A stretch of 33,299 bases of DNA from Halapricum sp. CBA1109 (GTDB lineage: Archaea; Halobacteriota; Halobacteria; Halobacteriales; Haloarculaceae): positions 1-33,299 of the forward strand of contig NZ_WPCA01000011.1 in NCBI RefSeq assembly GCF_009741825.1. The letters run 5' to 3'. The notes below the pieces were generated by a model. It had not been told where the DNA came from. It was given only the letters and a program-made list of their open reading frames with translations, and made no database searches. Made by a program: the position numbers and the translations under genes. Within the stretch, counting starts at the first letter, position 1; each line of letters starts with the position of its first letter. Positions 21,750-32,800 of this stretch are shown here, piece after piece.

Positions 21750-24031
21750 TGTCCGGCGAGGAGTTCATCGACGCGGCCGACCGCTCGCTGGCCTCGACCT
21801 ACGAGGAGCCGATGAGCCTCGCGGGGTACGTCGATCTGGTACTCGACCACCCTGCCATCGCCTCCCACGCCTCGAAGTACCTGCTGGACGCCATCGAGGC
21901 CGCCGGGACCCGAACGGTGGTCGAGGAGGGCGAGGAGACCGAGCGCTATCGCTTCTTCGACGACCCGCACAACGACGGCGAACACGCCATCCTCGGCAAC
22001 ACCGAGGTGCTCAACCGGTTCGTCGACGACCTCCGGTCTATCGCTGCCCGGCGCGGCAAAGACGAGAAGATAGTGTGGCTCGACGGCCCGACGGCCACCG
22101 GCAAGTCCGAACTCAAGCGGTGTCTCATCAACGGCCTCCGGGAGTACTCCAAGACCGACGCCGGGCGGCGCTACACCGTCGAGTGGAACGTCGCCGGCGC
22201 GGCGGGCGAGTCCGGCGGCCTCACCTACGGCGAACAGGCCGTCGAGGACGAGGACGACTGGTACGAGAGCCCGGTGCAGGCCCATCCGCTGACGGTGTTC
22301 CCCGAGGACGTGCGGGCGGACATCCTCGCCCGCGTCAACGAGGCCCTCGACGACCACATCGAGGTCCACGTCGAGGGCGACCTCGACCCGTTCTCCCGGG
22401 AGGCCTACGACTACCTCGAAGAGCAGTACCGCCGGCAGGGCGTCGAGGACCTGTTCTCGGCGGTCACCGACCCCCAACACCTCCGGGTGAAGAACTTCGT
22501 CGTCGACGTGGGCCGCGGCATCGGCGTCCTCCACTCCGAGGACGAGGGGACGCCAAAGGAGCGACTGGTCGGGTCGTGGATGGCCGGGATGCTTCGGGAG
22601 CTGGACTCCCGGGGCCGAAAGAACCCGCAGGCGTTCTCCTACGACGGCGTCCTGAGTCAGGGCAACGGCCTGCTGACCATCGTCGAGGACGCCGCCCAGC
22701 ACGCCGACCTGCTCCAGAAACTCCTGAACGTCCCCGACGAGGGCAGCGTCAAACTGGACAAGGGCATCGGGATGGACGTCGACACCCAGATGATCATCAT
22801 CTCGAACCCGGATCTGGACGCCCAACTCAACCAGCACGCCGACCGCGAGGGGTCTGACCCGCTGAAGGCGCTCAAGCGCCGCCTCAACAAACACGAGTTC
22901 ACCTACCTCACGAACCTCAGCCTGGAGTTACAGTTGCTCCTCCGGGAGTTGACCAACGACACCGAGGTCTGGGAGTCCGAATCGTGGGCCGACCTAGAGG
23001 AGCGCATCCGCCAGCCGGTGAGTATCGGCGTCCGCAGCGAGAGCGGTGTCCGCGACCGGGAACTCGCCCCGCACACGCTGGAGGCGGCGGCGCTGTACGA
23101 CGTGGTGTCACGGCTCGACGGCAGCGATCTCCCCGAGGAGTTGACGCTGGTCGAGAAGGCGCTCTTGTTCGACCGGGGCTACCTCCAGGAGGGCGACGAG
23201 CGACGGGAGATAGACGCCTTCGCGTTCGACGACGAGGCCGCCGACGGCGACCACGGCATCCCCGTCACGTACACGCGGGACGTCATCGCCGACTTGCTCC
23301 ACGAGACGACCGACCGCCACCACCCCGAGTTGCCCGTCGAGGGCGTGATTATGCCCCAAGACGTGCTGAACGCGATGGCCCAAGGGCTGGTGTCGGCGCC
23401 GGTGTTCTCCAAGGCCGAGGCCGCCGAGTTCGAGGAGCGCGTCGTCCCGGTGAAAAACTACGTCTACGACCGACAGGAGGCGGACGTGCTGGAGGCGATG
23501 ATGCGGGAGAAACGCGTCGACGAGGCCACCGTCGAGGAGTACATCGAACACGTCTACGCGTGGGCGACCGACGACCGCATCGAGAACGCCCGCGGCGAGT
23601 TGGTCGACCCGGACCCGCTGAAGATGAAGGTGTTCGAGATAGAGCACCTCGGGCGCTTCGAGGAGAGCGACTACCGGGCGGACAACGAACCGACCGACGC
23701 CGTGGCCTCCTTCCGGACCGACCGGATCATCACGGCGCTGAACCGCTACGCGTGGCACAACCGCGACGACACCTTCCGCGTCGAGGACGTCAACCCCAAG
23801 GAGATTCCGGTGATCCAGACGGTGCTGGGCAACCACGACTGGGACGATGTCGGCCGGACGTTCGCGGACTTCGACCCGCGTCAGTGGGACGCCCCGCCGG
23901 CGAACACGGAGACGGCCCGCATCAAGGACCAGACCGTCGAGAATATGATCGAGATGTTCGACTACAGCGAGGCGACGGCCGAACTGACGAGTCGCCACGT
24001 GATGAGCCAGGTGAGTTACCGATGGGACTGA
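21749..24031 (+). CDS. PrkA-family AAA+ protein kinase, second and more divergent paralogue
   Basis: A 760-residue protein related to PrkA but clearly different from its neighbour. Walker A is GPTATGKS (113-120), preceded by [20 protein letters not shown]. The AAA+ core continues with [23 protein letters not shown] and [13 protein letters not shown]. The C-terminal part has [17 protein letters not shown] and ends in SQVSYRWD. Two PrkA paralogues encoded back to back are characteristic of haloarchaea; they may form a mixed complex, which is inference. It is coupled upstream by TAATG, and the DUF444 gene starts 10 bp before its end. Confidence 0.9.
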   Translation: MSGEEFIDAADRSLASTYEEPMSLAGYVDLVLDHPAIASHASKYLLDAIEAAGTRTVVEEGEETERYRFFDDPHNDGEHAILGNTEVLNRFVDDLRSIAARRGKDEKIVWLDGPTATGKSELKRCLINGLREYSKTDAGRRYTVEWNVAGAAGESGGLTYGEQAVEDEDDWYESPVQAHPLTVFPEDVRADILARVNEALDDHIEVHVEGDLDPFSREAYDYLEEQYRRQGVEDLFSAVTDPQHLRVKNFVVDVGRGIGVLHSEDEGTPKERLVGSWMAGMLRELDSRGRKNPQAFSYDGVLSQGNGLLTIVEDAAQHADLLQKLLNVPDEGSVKLDKGIGMDVDTQMIIISNPDLDAQLNQHADREGSDPLKALKRRLNKHEFTYLTNLSLELQLLLRELTNDTEVWESESWADLEERIRQPVSIGVRSESGVRDRELAPHTLEAAALYDVVSRLDGSDLPEELTLVEKALLFDRGYLQEGDERREIDAFAFDDEAADGDHGIPVTYTRDVIADLLHETTDRHHPELPVEGVIMPQDVLNAMAQGLVSAPVFSKAEAAEFEERVVPVKNYVYDRQEADVLEAMMREKRVDEATVEEYIEHVYAWATDDRIENARGELVDPDPLKMKVFEIEHLGRFEESDYRADNEPTDAVASFRTDRIITALNRYAWHNRDDTFRVEDVNPKEIPVIQTVLGNHDWDDVGRTFADFDPRQWDAPPANTETARIKDQTVENMIEMFDYSEATAELTSRHVMSQVSYRWD

Positions 24032-25332
24032 GAGACGACTTAGAGCGGTACCGCGAGGTGGGCGAACAGCGCCGGCAGGACCTCGCCGAATTCATCCAGT
24101 ACGGCGACCTCGGGCGCTCGCGGGCGGACTCGGTCCAGATTCCCATCAAGATCATCGACCTGCCGGAGTTCGCCTACGACCAACGCGATCAGGGCGGCGT
24201 CGGGCAGGGCGAGGGCGCCGAGGAGGGCGACCCCGTCGGTCAACCCGAACCCGGCGACGGCGACGAGGACGGCGACCCGGGCGAGGAGAGTGGCGACCAC
24301 GAGTACTACGAGATGGACCCCGAGGAGTTCGCCCAAGAACTGGACGAGCAACTGGGGCTGGACCTCGACCCGAAGGGCAAGAAAGTCATCGAGGAGAAAG
24401 AGGGCGATTTCACCGACATCACCCGGACCGGCCCCTCCTCGACGCTCGACTTCGAGCGGTTGTTCAAGGAGGGTCTCAAGCGGAAGATGGCGATGGACTT
24501 CGACGAGGAGTACGTCCGCGAGGCCCTGAAGATAGACGGCTGGGGCCCGGCGACGGTCTACGAGTGGGCCCGCGGGGAGAACATCCCCGTCTCCCGGGCG
24601 TGGATCGAGGACACCTACGCGGACATCCCGAGCGAGGAGCGGGCGAGTTACCCTGATCAGGAGGCCTTCGAGGACGCCGTCGAGATGGAGTCGACGGCAA
24701 AGCGCATCCGCCGGGAGGGCGTCGATCAGATTCCCTTCCGCCGGGAGGACGAGCGCTACCGCTACCCCGAAATCGTCGAGGAACGCGAGAAGAACGTCGT
24801 CGTGGTCAACATCCGTGACGTATCGGGGTCGATGCGCCAGAAGAAGCGCGAACTGGTCGAGCGGACGTTCACGCCGCTTGACTGGTACCTCACGGGCAAG
24901 TACGACAACGCCGAGTTCGTCTACATCGCCCACGACGCCGAGGCGTGGCAGGTCGAACGCGAGGAGTTCTTCGGCATCCGCTCCGGCGGCGGGACCCGCA
25001 TCTCAAGCGCCTACGAACTGGCCGCGCAGATCCTCGAGGAACAGTACCCCTGGAGCGAGTGGAACCGCTACGTCTTCGCCGCCGGCGACAGCGAGAACTC
25101 CAGCAACGACACCGAGGACCACGTTATCCCGATGATGGAGGAGATTCCCGCGAACCTCCACGCCTACGTGGAGACTCAACCCAGCGGCAACGCCATCAAC
25201 GCGACCCACGCCGAGGAGGTCGAACGGCACTTCCGCGGCGCGGACAACGTCGCCGTCGCCTACGTCACCGGGCCCGACGACGTCGTCGACGCCATCTACG
25301 AGATACTCAGCACCGAGGAGGACGACTCATGA
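24022..25332 (+). CDS. yeaH: DUF444 (YeaH-like) protein with von Willebrand A fold
   Basis: A 436-residue protein. The N-terminal region ([23 protein letters not shown]) is followed by a low-complexity acidic Gly/Asp/Glu stretch at about 55-95. The middle is helical, and a VWA-like domain from about 255 contains an intact MIDAS core, DVSGSM (Asp266, Ser268, Ser270). It continues with [11 protein letters not shown] and [19 protein letters not shown], the DUF444 signature. E. coli YeaH is co-expressed with the kinase YeaG and works with it in nitrogen-starvation survival. The start at 24022 overlaps prkA2 by 10 bp, and the stop overlaps the spoVR ATG by four bases. Confidence 0.92.
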   Translation: MGLRDDLERYREVGEQRRQDLAEFIQYGDLGRSRADSVQIPIKIIDLPEFAYDQRDQGGVGQGEGAEEGDPVGQPEPGDGDEDGDPGEESGDHEYYEMDPEEFAQELDEQLGLDLDPKGKKVIEEKEGDFTDITRTGPSSTLDFERLFKEGLKRKMAMDFDEEYVREALKIDGWGPATVYEWARGENIPVSRAWIEDTYADIPSEERASYPDQEAFEDAVEMESTAKRIRREGVDQIPFRREDERYRYPEIVEEREKNVVVVNIRDVSGSMRQKKRELVERTFTPLDWYLTGKYDNAEFVYIAHDAEAWQVEREEFFGIRSGGGTRISSAYELAAQILEEQYPWSEWNRYVFAAGDSENSSNDTEDHVIPMMEEIPANLHAYVETQPSGNAINATHAEEVERHFRGADNVAVAYVTGPDDVVDAIYEILSTEEDDS

Positions 25333-27362
25333 TAGACGACCGCATCGCCGCACAGCGAATCGCCGCCGAGTTAGAGGAACCGGTCGAAGAGGCCGGCAAC
25401 CTCGCCGAGAAACTCGGGTTGACCGCCTACCCCGTCAACTACTGGATCGTCGACTACGACGAGATGAACGAACTCATCGCCTACGGCGGGTTTCAGGACC
25501 GCTACCCGCACTGGCGGTGGGGAATGCAGTACGACCGCCAGCAGAAACAGGGCCAGTTCCTCGGCGGCAAGGCCTTCGAGATAGTCAACAACGACAACCC
25601 GGCCCACGCGTTCCTCCAAGAGTCGAACTCGATGGCCGACCAGAAGGCCGTCATCACCCACGTCGAGGCCCACAGCGACTTCTTCGCCAACAACGAGTGG
25701 TTCGGCCTGTTCACCGACCGCGAGACGGCCCCGGGCGAACGCTCTGAGGTCCACCCGCTGGAGGGCCCCGACGCCGCCGGGATGTTGGCCCGCCACGCCG
25801 AGACGATCCGCGAGATTATGGCCGATCCGGACGTCGACCGCGCCGAGGTCGAGAAGTGGATCGACCACGTCCTCTGTCTGGAGGACAACATCGACCAGCA
25901 CGTCCCCTACGAACCGGTCGAACCGGAGGCCGAGGCCGCCGAGTTGGACACCGCCGACGTCGACGAGCAACTGGACGAACTCGACCTCAGCGAGGAGGTC
26001 CGCCGGCAAGTGTTCGACGAGGAGTGGATCGACAGTCAGGGCGAGGGCGACGGTCCCGTCTCCTTCCCCGACGAACCCCAGAAAGACGTCATCGGCTTCC
26101 TGTTGAAACACGGTAAGCAGTACGACGACGACGCCGAGAAGGCCGTCGAGATGACCGACTGGCAACGGGAGATTCTGGAGATTCTCCGCCGGGAGGCCTA
26201 CTACTTCGCACCCCAGAAGATGACGAAGGTCATGAACGAGGGGTGGGCCAGTTACTGGGAATCCGTGATGATGGTCGACGAGGGGTTCGCCGGCGACGAC
26301 GAGTTCGTCACCTACGCCGACCATATGTCCCGCGTGCTGGGGTCGGGCGGACTCAACCCCTACAAACTGGGACTGGAACTGTGGCAGTACATCGAGAACA
26401 GCGAGAACCGTCGGGAAGTCGTCGAGCGACTGCTCCGGGTCGAGGGCATCGCGTGGCGGAACTTCCACGAGACGGTCGACTTCGAGGCGATACAGGCGAC
26501 GCTGGAACCGCCCGCGTGGCTTGTCGACGTGCCGGGCCACCTCGACGACATCGACCCCGAGGACCCGCGGGTCGACGCCGACGGACTGGCGGCCGCCCGT
26601 GACGGGGAGTTCGACGTCGAGGCGTACCCGTGGAAGGTCCTCACCTACGAGGGCCTCTGTGAGCGTCACTACTCGCTGGTGCGGCCACAGAACCGGGGCT
26701 TTCTCGCCCGCGTCAGTCCCGAGGAACTCGAACGCGTCTCCCGGTATATGTTCGACGACGAACGATACGACAGCGTCGACGCCGCCCTCGCGGACGTAGA
26801 GTACACCCGCGGCTGGGACCGGATGCGTGAGATACGCCAGAGCCACAACGACGTGACGTTCATCGACGCCTTCCTCACACAGGAGTTTGTCGACGACAAC
26901 GACTACTTCACCTACGAGTACGCCCACAAGAGCGGCGACTATCGGGTCTCCTCGACGGACTACGAGGACGTCAAAAAGAAGCTGATGTTGCAGTTCACCA
27001 ACTTCGGGAAACCGACCGTCGTCGTCGAGGACGGCAACTTCGACAACGCCGGGGAACTCCTGTTGGCCCACCAGTACAACGGCGTCGCGCTGGACATCGG
27101 GCAGGCCAAGGAGACGCTCAAGCGCGTCTTCGAGTTGTGGGGGCGGCCGGTGAACCTCCTGACCATCGTCAAGGAGTACGACGAACACGACTTGGAGGTC
27201 GCTCGCCGCCGTGACCGCGAACCCGAGGCGACGGAGGTGGGCAAGCGCATCCGGTACGACGGCGAGGCGGTTACCATCACCGACGTACCGTGGGAGGCCG
27301 TCGAACACCTCGCGGCGACGGACGTCGACTACGACACCACGCCCGAGGAGTGGCTGGCCTGA
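25329..27362 (+). CDS. spoVR: SpoVR family protein
   Basis: A 677-residue protein with the SpoVR/YcgB signatures: [51 protein letters not shown] and [11 protein letters not shown] near the N-terminus; [24 protein letters not shown] in the middle; and GLELWQYIE followed by THGWDR-like [25 protein letters not shown] further on. The C-terminal region ([21 protein letters not shown]) is also typical. B. subtilis SpoVR affects spore cortex formation, but the biochemical role is unknown and this host does not sporulate. The ATG overlaps the DUF444 stop by four bases (ATGA), so all four proteins of the module should be made together. Confidence 0.95.
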   Translation: MIDDRIAAQRIAAELEEPVEEAGNLAEKLGLTAYPVNYWIVDYDEMNELIAYGGFQDRYPHWRWGMQYDRQQKQGQFLGGKAFEIVNNDNPAHAFLQESNSMADQKAVITHVEAHSDFFANNEWFGLFTDRETAPGERSEVHPLEGPDAAGMLARHAETIREIMADPDVDRAEVEKWIDHVLCLEDNIDQHVPYEPVEPEAEAAELDTADVDEQLDELDLSEEVRRQVFDEEWIDSQGEGDGPVSFPDEPQKDVIGFLLKHGKQYDDDAEKAVEMTDWQREILEILRREAYYFAPQKMTKVMNEGWASYWESVMMVDEGFAGDDEFVTYADHMSRVLGSGGLNPYKLGLELWQYIENSENRREVVERLLRVEGIAWRNFHETVDFEAIQATLEPPAWLVDVPGHLDDIDPEDPRVDADGLAAARDGEFDVEAYPWKVLTYEGLCERHYSLVRPQNRGFLARVSPEELERVSRYMFDDERYDSVDAALADVEYTRGWDRMREIRQSHNDVTFIDAFLTQEFVDDNDYFTYEYAHKSGDYRVSSTDYEDVKKKLMLQFTNFGKPTVVVEDGNFDNAGELLLAHQYNGVALDIGQAKETLKRVFELWGRPVNLLTIVKEYDEHDLEVARRRDREPEATEVGKRIRYDGEAVTITDVPWEAVEHLAATDVDYDTTPEEWLA

Positions 27363-27766
27363 CCGACGTCACTGTTTCGGCGGACTGAACCATCGCCTCG
27401 AAGTCCACGTAGTGTTCAGGCAAAGAGCCACTCGGCATTGAGGCGGAGAAATCCCTCGGGACTCCCGACTCCTGTGGCTCGCTGCCCGTGGGTCGAGAGC
27501 GCGTCGCTCTCCCGCGATCACCGCTCGTCGTGAAGAGAGAACTCTTCGATGGGCTTCCCCATTGTGTAGCCCACACAGATATGATATCGACAAGGCCGGA
27601 TTAAAGAATGGGTCACAGCGGAGCGGTCGCGGCTTTCGTCGGGATCACGTTCGTGTGCCGCTACCGCTGTCTCCGAGAACAAACACAGGGCGTCGTCCTC
27701 GGTTTCGGGGGCTGAGCACGGGCCGTCCGTGCGCCTACCGGGGTAGCGAGTTCTTCCCGCGGTCGC
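27363..27766. other. Intergenic region downstream of spoVR, no gene supported
   Basis: About 400 bp separates the convergent spoVR and amidase genes. A perfect hairpin, GAGAGCG-CGT-CGCTCTC (27495-27511), could help end the spoVR transcript, though no T-run follows it. A 35-codon plus-strand frame starts at 27608 after ATTAAAG, but it has no recognisable similarity. Minus-strand frames across 27369-27593 are also unconvincing. The region may contain remnants of a mobile element, but I cannot show it. Confidence 0.45.
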
Positions 27767-29674
27767 TCATTCCGGCAGATTGCCGCCGTTTACTTCCTCG
27801 TCGCTGACTTCCTCGTCGCCGGACTCCGAAGCTGTGCCGCCACCAAGGCTGACACTGTCGGTGGACCCCGGCAGGTTTCGCGTGTCGACAGACAGGTCCT
27901 GTGGACTCGTGGAGGCGCTGCTGCCGTCGGGGATGTCACACGCCTCTCCGACCGTGTTGTAGACCGGCCGTGCGTCGTTCCACATAGCGATATCGTCGGC
28001 GTCCCAGTCGCCGCCTCCCTCGACGGGACCGAAGTCCGCCGGCGGTTCCCGGGCCTCGGTGAGTTGTTCGAACGCGTATGCGGTCTCGATGAGTTTCGGT
28101 TCTTCGAACTTCGGTGCCAGAAACTCCATACCGACAGGGACGCCGCTGTCCTCCCGGAAGCCGACGGGCATAACGATGGACGGCCAATCCAGAATCGGGG
28201 ACAGTTGCAGATTGGCAGGGCCCCAGCTGATGTCCTCGGAGTAGTCCGGGGTCGGGACATCCTGATTCCCGGGGTACATCACCATATCGAGGTCGTGTCT
28301 CTCCATCTGTGAGAGGATGTACTGCTGGAGTTCACGCTGGTTGTAGTAGGGCACGGAGAACTCGACGTTCTCTTTGAGTCCCTCGATCGTCTCGGGTTCC
28401 TCCAGCGCGAAGGTGATGCCACAGCTTTCGAGTTCGCCGGTCAGGGCGAGGTCCTCGATACTGTCGTACTCCTCGATCGTTTCGAGGTAGTTCTGCCAGT
28501 CCCAGTTGATCGTGCTCGAACGGTACGCGCTGTCCGTGAGATCATCGGGCGGGGACTCCAGATAGGAGACGACCGTCGCGCCCGCGTCCTCCATCTCGTC
28601 GAACACCGATTCGAACTGCTCGCGTATCTCCCCCTCTGGCATCCAGTCGGCGTAGACGCCGATTCGAGCACCGTCCAAACCGTCCTCGTTGAGGAAGTCC
28701 GTGTACCGGTTGCCGTCGGCGTAGGGTGTCTTGCCGTACTGGTGATACGTGAGCGTGTCGCCGGGACTGGGTGCCGCGAGGACGTCGAGCATCAGCGCCG
28801 TGTCCGCGACAGTCCGGGCCATCGGTCCCGGGATATCCTGTCTGGAGTACAGCGGCGAGACCCCCGCACCGCTCACCAGTTGCCGCGTCGGTCGCAGGCC
28901 GACAAGGCTGTTCGCCAGCGACGGTACCCGAACCGAGCCGCCGGTGTCGGTCCCGATTCCGATGGCGGCGTAGTTGGCTCCCATACCCGTGCCGGACCCG
29001 CCGCTGGACCCGCCCGAGGTCCGTTCCAGATTGTAGGGGTTGTACACCGTTCCGCCCATCGAACTGGAGGAGGTGTAGCCGAACGCGAACTCGTCCATGT
29101 TCGCCTTTGCGATGACGATTCCGCCGGCGTCCCGGATGTTCTGGACGATATCGGCACTCTCGGTCGGGACCGAGTCCTCCATCGCAACTGTCCCGGTCGT
29201 CGTCGGGATGTCGTCAGTGTTGCAGTTGTCCTTCACGAGGACGGGGACGCCGTGGAGCGGACCCACGAGGTCCCGCGGGGCCGTGACACTTGCCGATCCG
29301 CTCTCCTCGGATTCGGACGCTTGTACACCGCCCGGTTCGGCCGCTTTGTCGAGTTCCTCGGCTCGTTGGATCGCGTTGGGATTGATAGTGATGACGGCCT
29401 GTAACTGGTCCTCGTAGGCCAGAATGCGGTCCAGATACGCTTCGACTACCTCCACGGCCGTGAACGCTCCCGTCTCGTATCCGCGTCGGATCTCCCAGGA
29501 GTTCGCCTCGACCGGGTCGAACTCCTCCGATGACGTGTGCTCGTCCCCGCTCCCCACACCGGACAAGAGTCCGCTGACGGCGACGGCTCCGGCGGTCCCG
29601 AGGATGCCTCTCCGAGTTAACGATTTGTTATCTTTTGTGTCCGGTTTACTGCTTTTTTGTTCCTTATTAGCCAT
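27767..29674 (-). CDS. Exported amidase (amidase signature family)
   Basis: A 635-residue enzyme with the full Ser-cisSer-Lys triad: Lys148 in VLVKDN, Ser223 in GGSSGGSGTG and Ser247 in TDTGGSVRVPS. The spacing matches the family. It hydrolyses amide bonds; the substrate cannot be read from sequence. The N-terminus, SLTRRGILGTAGAVAVSGLLSG, is a Tat signal without a lipobox, so it should be secreted. It is preceded by an unusually Lys/Ser/Asn-rich 18-residue leader encoded by AT-rich DNA. The C-terminal 60 residues are an acidic Ser/Gly/Glu tail of low complexity. It is divergent from the subtilase gene, 212 bp away. Confidence 0.9.
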   Translation of the reverse strand: MANKEQKSSKPDTKDNKSLTRRGILGTAGAVAVSGLLSGVGSGDEHTSSEEFDPVEANSWEIRRGYETGAFTAVEVVEAYLDRILAYEDQLQAVITINPNAIQRAEELDKAAEPGGVQASESEESGSASVTAPRDLVGPLHGVPVLVKDNCNTDDIPTTTGTVAMEDSVPTESADIVQNIRDAGGIVIAKANMDEFAFGYTSSSSMGGTVYNPYNLERTSGGSSGGSGTGMGANYAAIGIGTDTGGSVRVPSLANSLVGLRPTRQLVSGAGVSPLYSRQDIPGPMARTVADTALMLDVLAAPSPGDTLTYHQYGKTPYADGNRYTDFLNEDGLDGARIGVYADWMPEGEIREQFESVFDEMEDAGATVVSYLESPPDDLTDSAYRSSTINWDWQNYLETIEEYDSIEDLALTGELESCGITFALEEPETIEGLKENVEFSVPYYNQRELQQYILSQMERHDLDMVMYPGNQDVPTPDYSEDISWGPANLQLSPILDWPSIVMPVGFREDSGVPVGMEFLAPKFEEPKLIETAYAFEQLTEAREPPADFGPVEGGGDWDADDIAMWNDARPVYNTVGEACDIPDGSSASTSPQDLSVDTRNLPGSTDSVSLGGGTASESGDEEVSDEEVNGGNLPE

Positions 29675-29726
29675 TTTTTCTCTTCGTTTACCCGTATCTA
29701 CAGACCACTGATAAGCGTTCTGTGTA

Positions 29727-29737
29727 AATACATCCCC
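29727..29737 (-). promoter_or_regulatory. TATA-like element of the amidase gene
   Basis: The minus strand reads TGTATTTACAC, about 53-63 bp upstream of the ATG, which predicts a leader of about 25-30 nt. An A-rich stretch directly precedes the ATG. Confidence 0.35.
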
Positions 29738-29837
29738 CCAGCGAACAGGTGATTATACTATACAGATGCTACCGATATGTCCCGTGTCTCCGGCAGACAC
29801 AGGTAGCTGTTCTAGGAAACATATGTCATAGAATATC

Positions 29838-29846
29838 ACTTAAAAC
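29838..29846 (+). promoter_or_regulatory. TATA-like element of the subtilase gene
   Basis: ACTTAAAAC lies 41-49 bp upstream of the GTG start, giving a predicted leader of roughly 15-20 nt. Confidence 0.4.
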
Positions 29847-29849
29847 TCA

Positions 29850-29868
29850 CCAAAAGATTTAGTTTTGG
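29850..29868 (+). promoter_or_regulatory. 19-bp palindrome, candidate operator of the subtilase gene
   Basis: CCAAAA-GATTTAG-TTTTGG is an inverted repeat with 6-bp arms and a 7-bp centre. It sits immediately downstream of the TATA-like box and around the predicted transcription start. In that place a bound protein would block initiation. No second copy was noticed in the window. Confidence 0.4.
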
Positions 29869-29886
29869 GGGGATTTTGTTACGAAT

Positions 29887-32800
29887 GTGCGAAGCAGTTC
29901 CCTATATCTTCCCATCGTTATCACTGCGATACTGGTGTTCGGTATGGGGACCACGGCGGCAGCCACGGACCAACCCGGTGGTCAGGACGTTCGGGCGAGT
30001 GCCGCGCTGTCCTCGTGTGCGGACGTCGACTCGTGGGAGGCGGACGCCGCCGGTGGCGTCGACTCGGACTCTGGTGACGACGTCCGAGTCGTCGTCATCT
30101 ACGAGGACAATGTCACACGGGCGAGCTGTACCGGCGGGAGCGTCTCGGCGGTCGGTGGGCGCGTCCTCGGCGGCGAGAGCGTCGACATCGTGTCGATGCG
30201 GGTCGCGCGAGTCGACCCCGCGGCGATCCCAACGCTGCGGGCCAATCCGGCGGTCCGGGCCGTCGAGCGTGACCACGTCATCCGGATTCAGGATGGCGCT
30301 ACCGGGAACGAGACGACCGATACCGGCGGGGCAGCTAGCCAGAGCGTTCCCTGGGGAGTCGGGCGGATAAACGCGACGCGGGCGGCACAGTCGGTCCCGG
30401 CTGCGAACCGGGCGAACGTCGACGTCGCCGTGGTCGACACCGGGATCGACTACGACCACCCCGACCTCGAAGGATCGGTCGAGTGGGGGTACGACACCAC
30501 GGACGAAGTCGGTACGGCCGGCGTCAGGGCGGCGGACGACGACAACCGACACGGGACCCACGTCGCGGGGACCATCGCCGCCTCGGACAACGACCGGGGA
30601 GTCGTCGGCGTCGCGCCGGGGGTCGACCTCTACTCGATGAAGGCACTCAACGCGGACGGATACGGCTACTACAGCTGGTGGGCAGAAGCGCTCGACCGTG
30701 CCGTGAAGGGTCCGGACGGCGAAATCGGAACCGAGGACGATGCCGACGTCATTTCGATCAGCGCCGGCGGAGACGAGCGATCGACGACCCTTCGGAACGC
30801 CGTCGAGAACGCCGCAGAGCACTCGGTGATCGTCGCCGCAGCGGGCAACGACGGCGACGGTGACCCGACCACTGACGAGGTCAGCTACCCGGCAGCCTAT
30901 CCCGAGGTGATGGGTGTCGCGGCGACCGACCGAGACGACCTGACGACGAGGACGAGCGCCGAGGGCCCGGATATCGCGATCGCTGCGCCCGGGGAGGACA
31001 TCCTCTCGACAGTCCCGATAGAACTGACCGGATACGATTACGGGCGTCTCGACGGTACCTCGATGGCCGCCCCGCACGTCTCCGGAGTGGCGGCCCTCCT
31101 CATCGCCAGCGACTTCGCCGACGGGGAACGGACCGTCACCGACGCGCAGATACGGGAACAATTGACAGACACCGCGACGGATATTCACACCGAGGGCCGT
31201 GACAACTACTCCGGCTACGGCCGCCTTCGGGCCGCTCAGGCGCTGAACGTGAGTGGCGGTCTCGGCAGCGAGGTAGTCGTCGAAGCCACGCAGGTCGACG
31301 CCGACGGCTTCCCGACAGTCGACGTCTACGTGTCGGTCACGAACGGGTCGCGGCCGGTGTCGGGCCTGACCGCCGCCGACGTCGAGGTCGACGAGAACGG
31401 GACCGACCGGCCTGTCGAGTCGGTCACCCCGATTGGGGACGACGACGCCGTCGACACCGTCTTTGCTGTCAGTCGGAGCGGGACTCTCGATTCGGGAACT
31501 CTCGCGGACGCGACGGCGGCGGTCAGACAATACGTCGGGAACTTCGGGCCGAACGACGAGGGCGCGGTGGTGTCCTTCGCCGACGACGTGCGGATCGACC
31601 GGCGCTGGACGGACAACAGGACAGCACTGAACCGCTCGGTCGCGAGCCTCCAGACCGGCGGGAACACCTCGCTGTACGACGGCGCGCTCCGGAGCGTGCG
31701 GGAGGCCGCCACACAGGATGTCCGGACGGCGGTCGTGCTACTGGCCGGCGGGGAGGGCGACGACGACACCCACACGATGTCAGACGTGGTCGACGCCGCG
31801 CGGGCGGAGAACGTTCCGATCTACGCGGTCGGCCTGCCTTCAGGCGACGCGACAGTCCTTCGCAATCTAAGCCGCCGGACCGGCGGGGAGTACTACGCGG
31901 TGTCGACGGCCAGCGATCTGAGCGAGGCCTACGCGACTATCGGCCGGCAGATCCGCGACGAGTACCGGGTCTCCTACGACGCGAGTGACACGGCGACGAA
32001 CGGGAACCGTCGGACGGTCGAGGTCACTGCTCGGAGCGGTGGGATGGTGGGTTCGGGAATCGGCCGATACAGGGCCCCGTGTGCGCCGTTGCCGACTGCC
32101 GCGTTCAACTACTCGCTGGACCGGCAGACAGTCAGTGTCGACGCCGCCCCGAGTTCACCACGAAGCGACCTCAGCGCGATGCAGTGGGACTTCGACGGCG
32201 ACGGCGTCGTCGACGGGCGCGGCCGGACCGCGAATTACACCTACGCCGACGGCGGGACCTACGAGGTCGAACTCCGGGTGGCACGCGAGTGTGGTGCCGA
32301 CGACACCGCCGTCCGGACCGTCACTGTCCCGGATGCCCCCGACTCGGCGGTCGTCGTGAGTAACGGGACCGTACGCCCGGGTTCGCGGACCGAACTGACG
32401 CTCTCGGCGGTCGCTGACGGCGTCGCGGGCTACCGGACGAAACTCCGCTACGACCCATCGGTGCTGACGGTCGTCGACGCGATAGGAGGCGACTTCGCCA
32501 CGCCAGTCGTGAACGTCGACAACGCGTCCGGAACGGCCGTACTGACCCAGTCCCGGGCGTCCGGCGTCGACAACCCGACCTTGGCGCGGGTGACCGTCGC
32601 GGCCGCCCCGGACGCCGAGGCGGGTACGTACCCGGTTACTGTCGACGCGGCGGCAACACGGCTGCGTGGCCCGACGGACGCGATTCCGGTCGGAATCGAG
32701 AACGGCAGCGCGACGGTGTCGGCCGCCGACGGGGTGACGCTGCCGGACGCCACGGGCCCCGCCGGTGACCCCGACAGCGACGGCCTGTTCGAGGACGTCG

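Noticed and set aside
25371-27308. 645-codon open frame opposite spoVR
   Set aside because: It is an antisense shadow caused by GC-rich codon usage. The plus strand encodes a clear SpoVR protein over the same bases.
27369-27593. Minus-strand frame downstream of spoVR as a transposase remnant
   Set aside because: I could not match it to any transposase motif, and no terminal inverted repeats or target duplication were seen.
27608-27715. 35-codon plus-strand gene after ATTAAAG
   Set aside because: It is too short and without conserved features or a clear downstream partner.
29902-31530. 542-codon minus-strand frame opposite the subtilase
   Set aside because: The plus strand carries the complete protease catalytic triad; the antisense frame has no recognisable motif.
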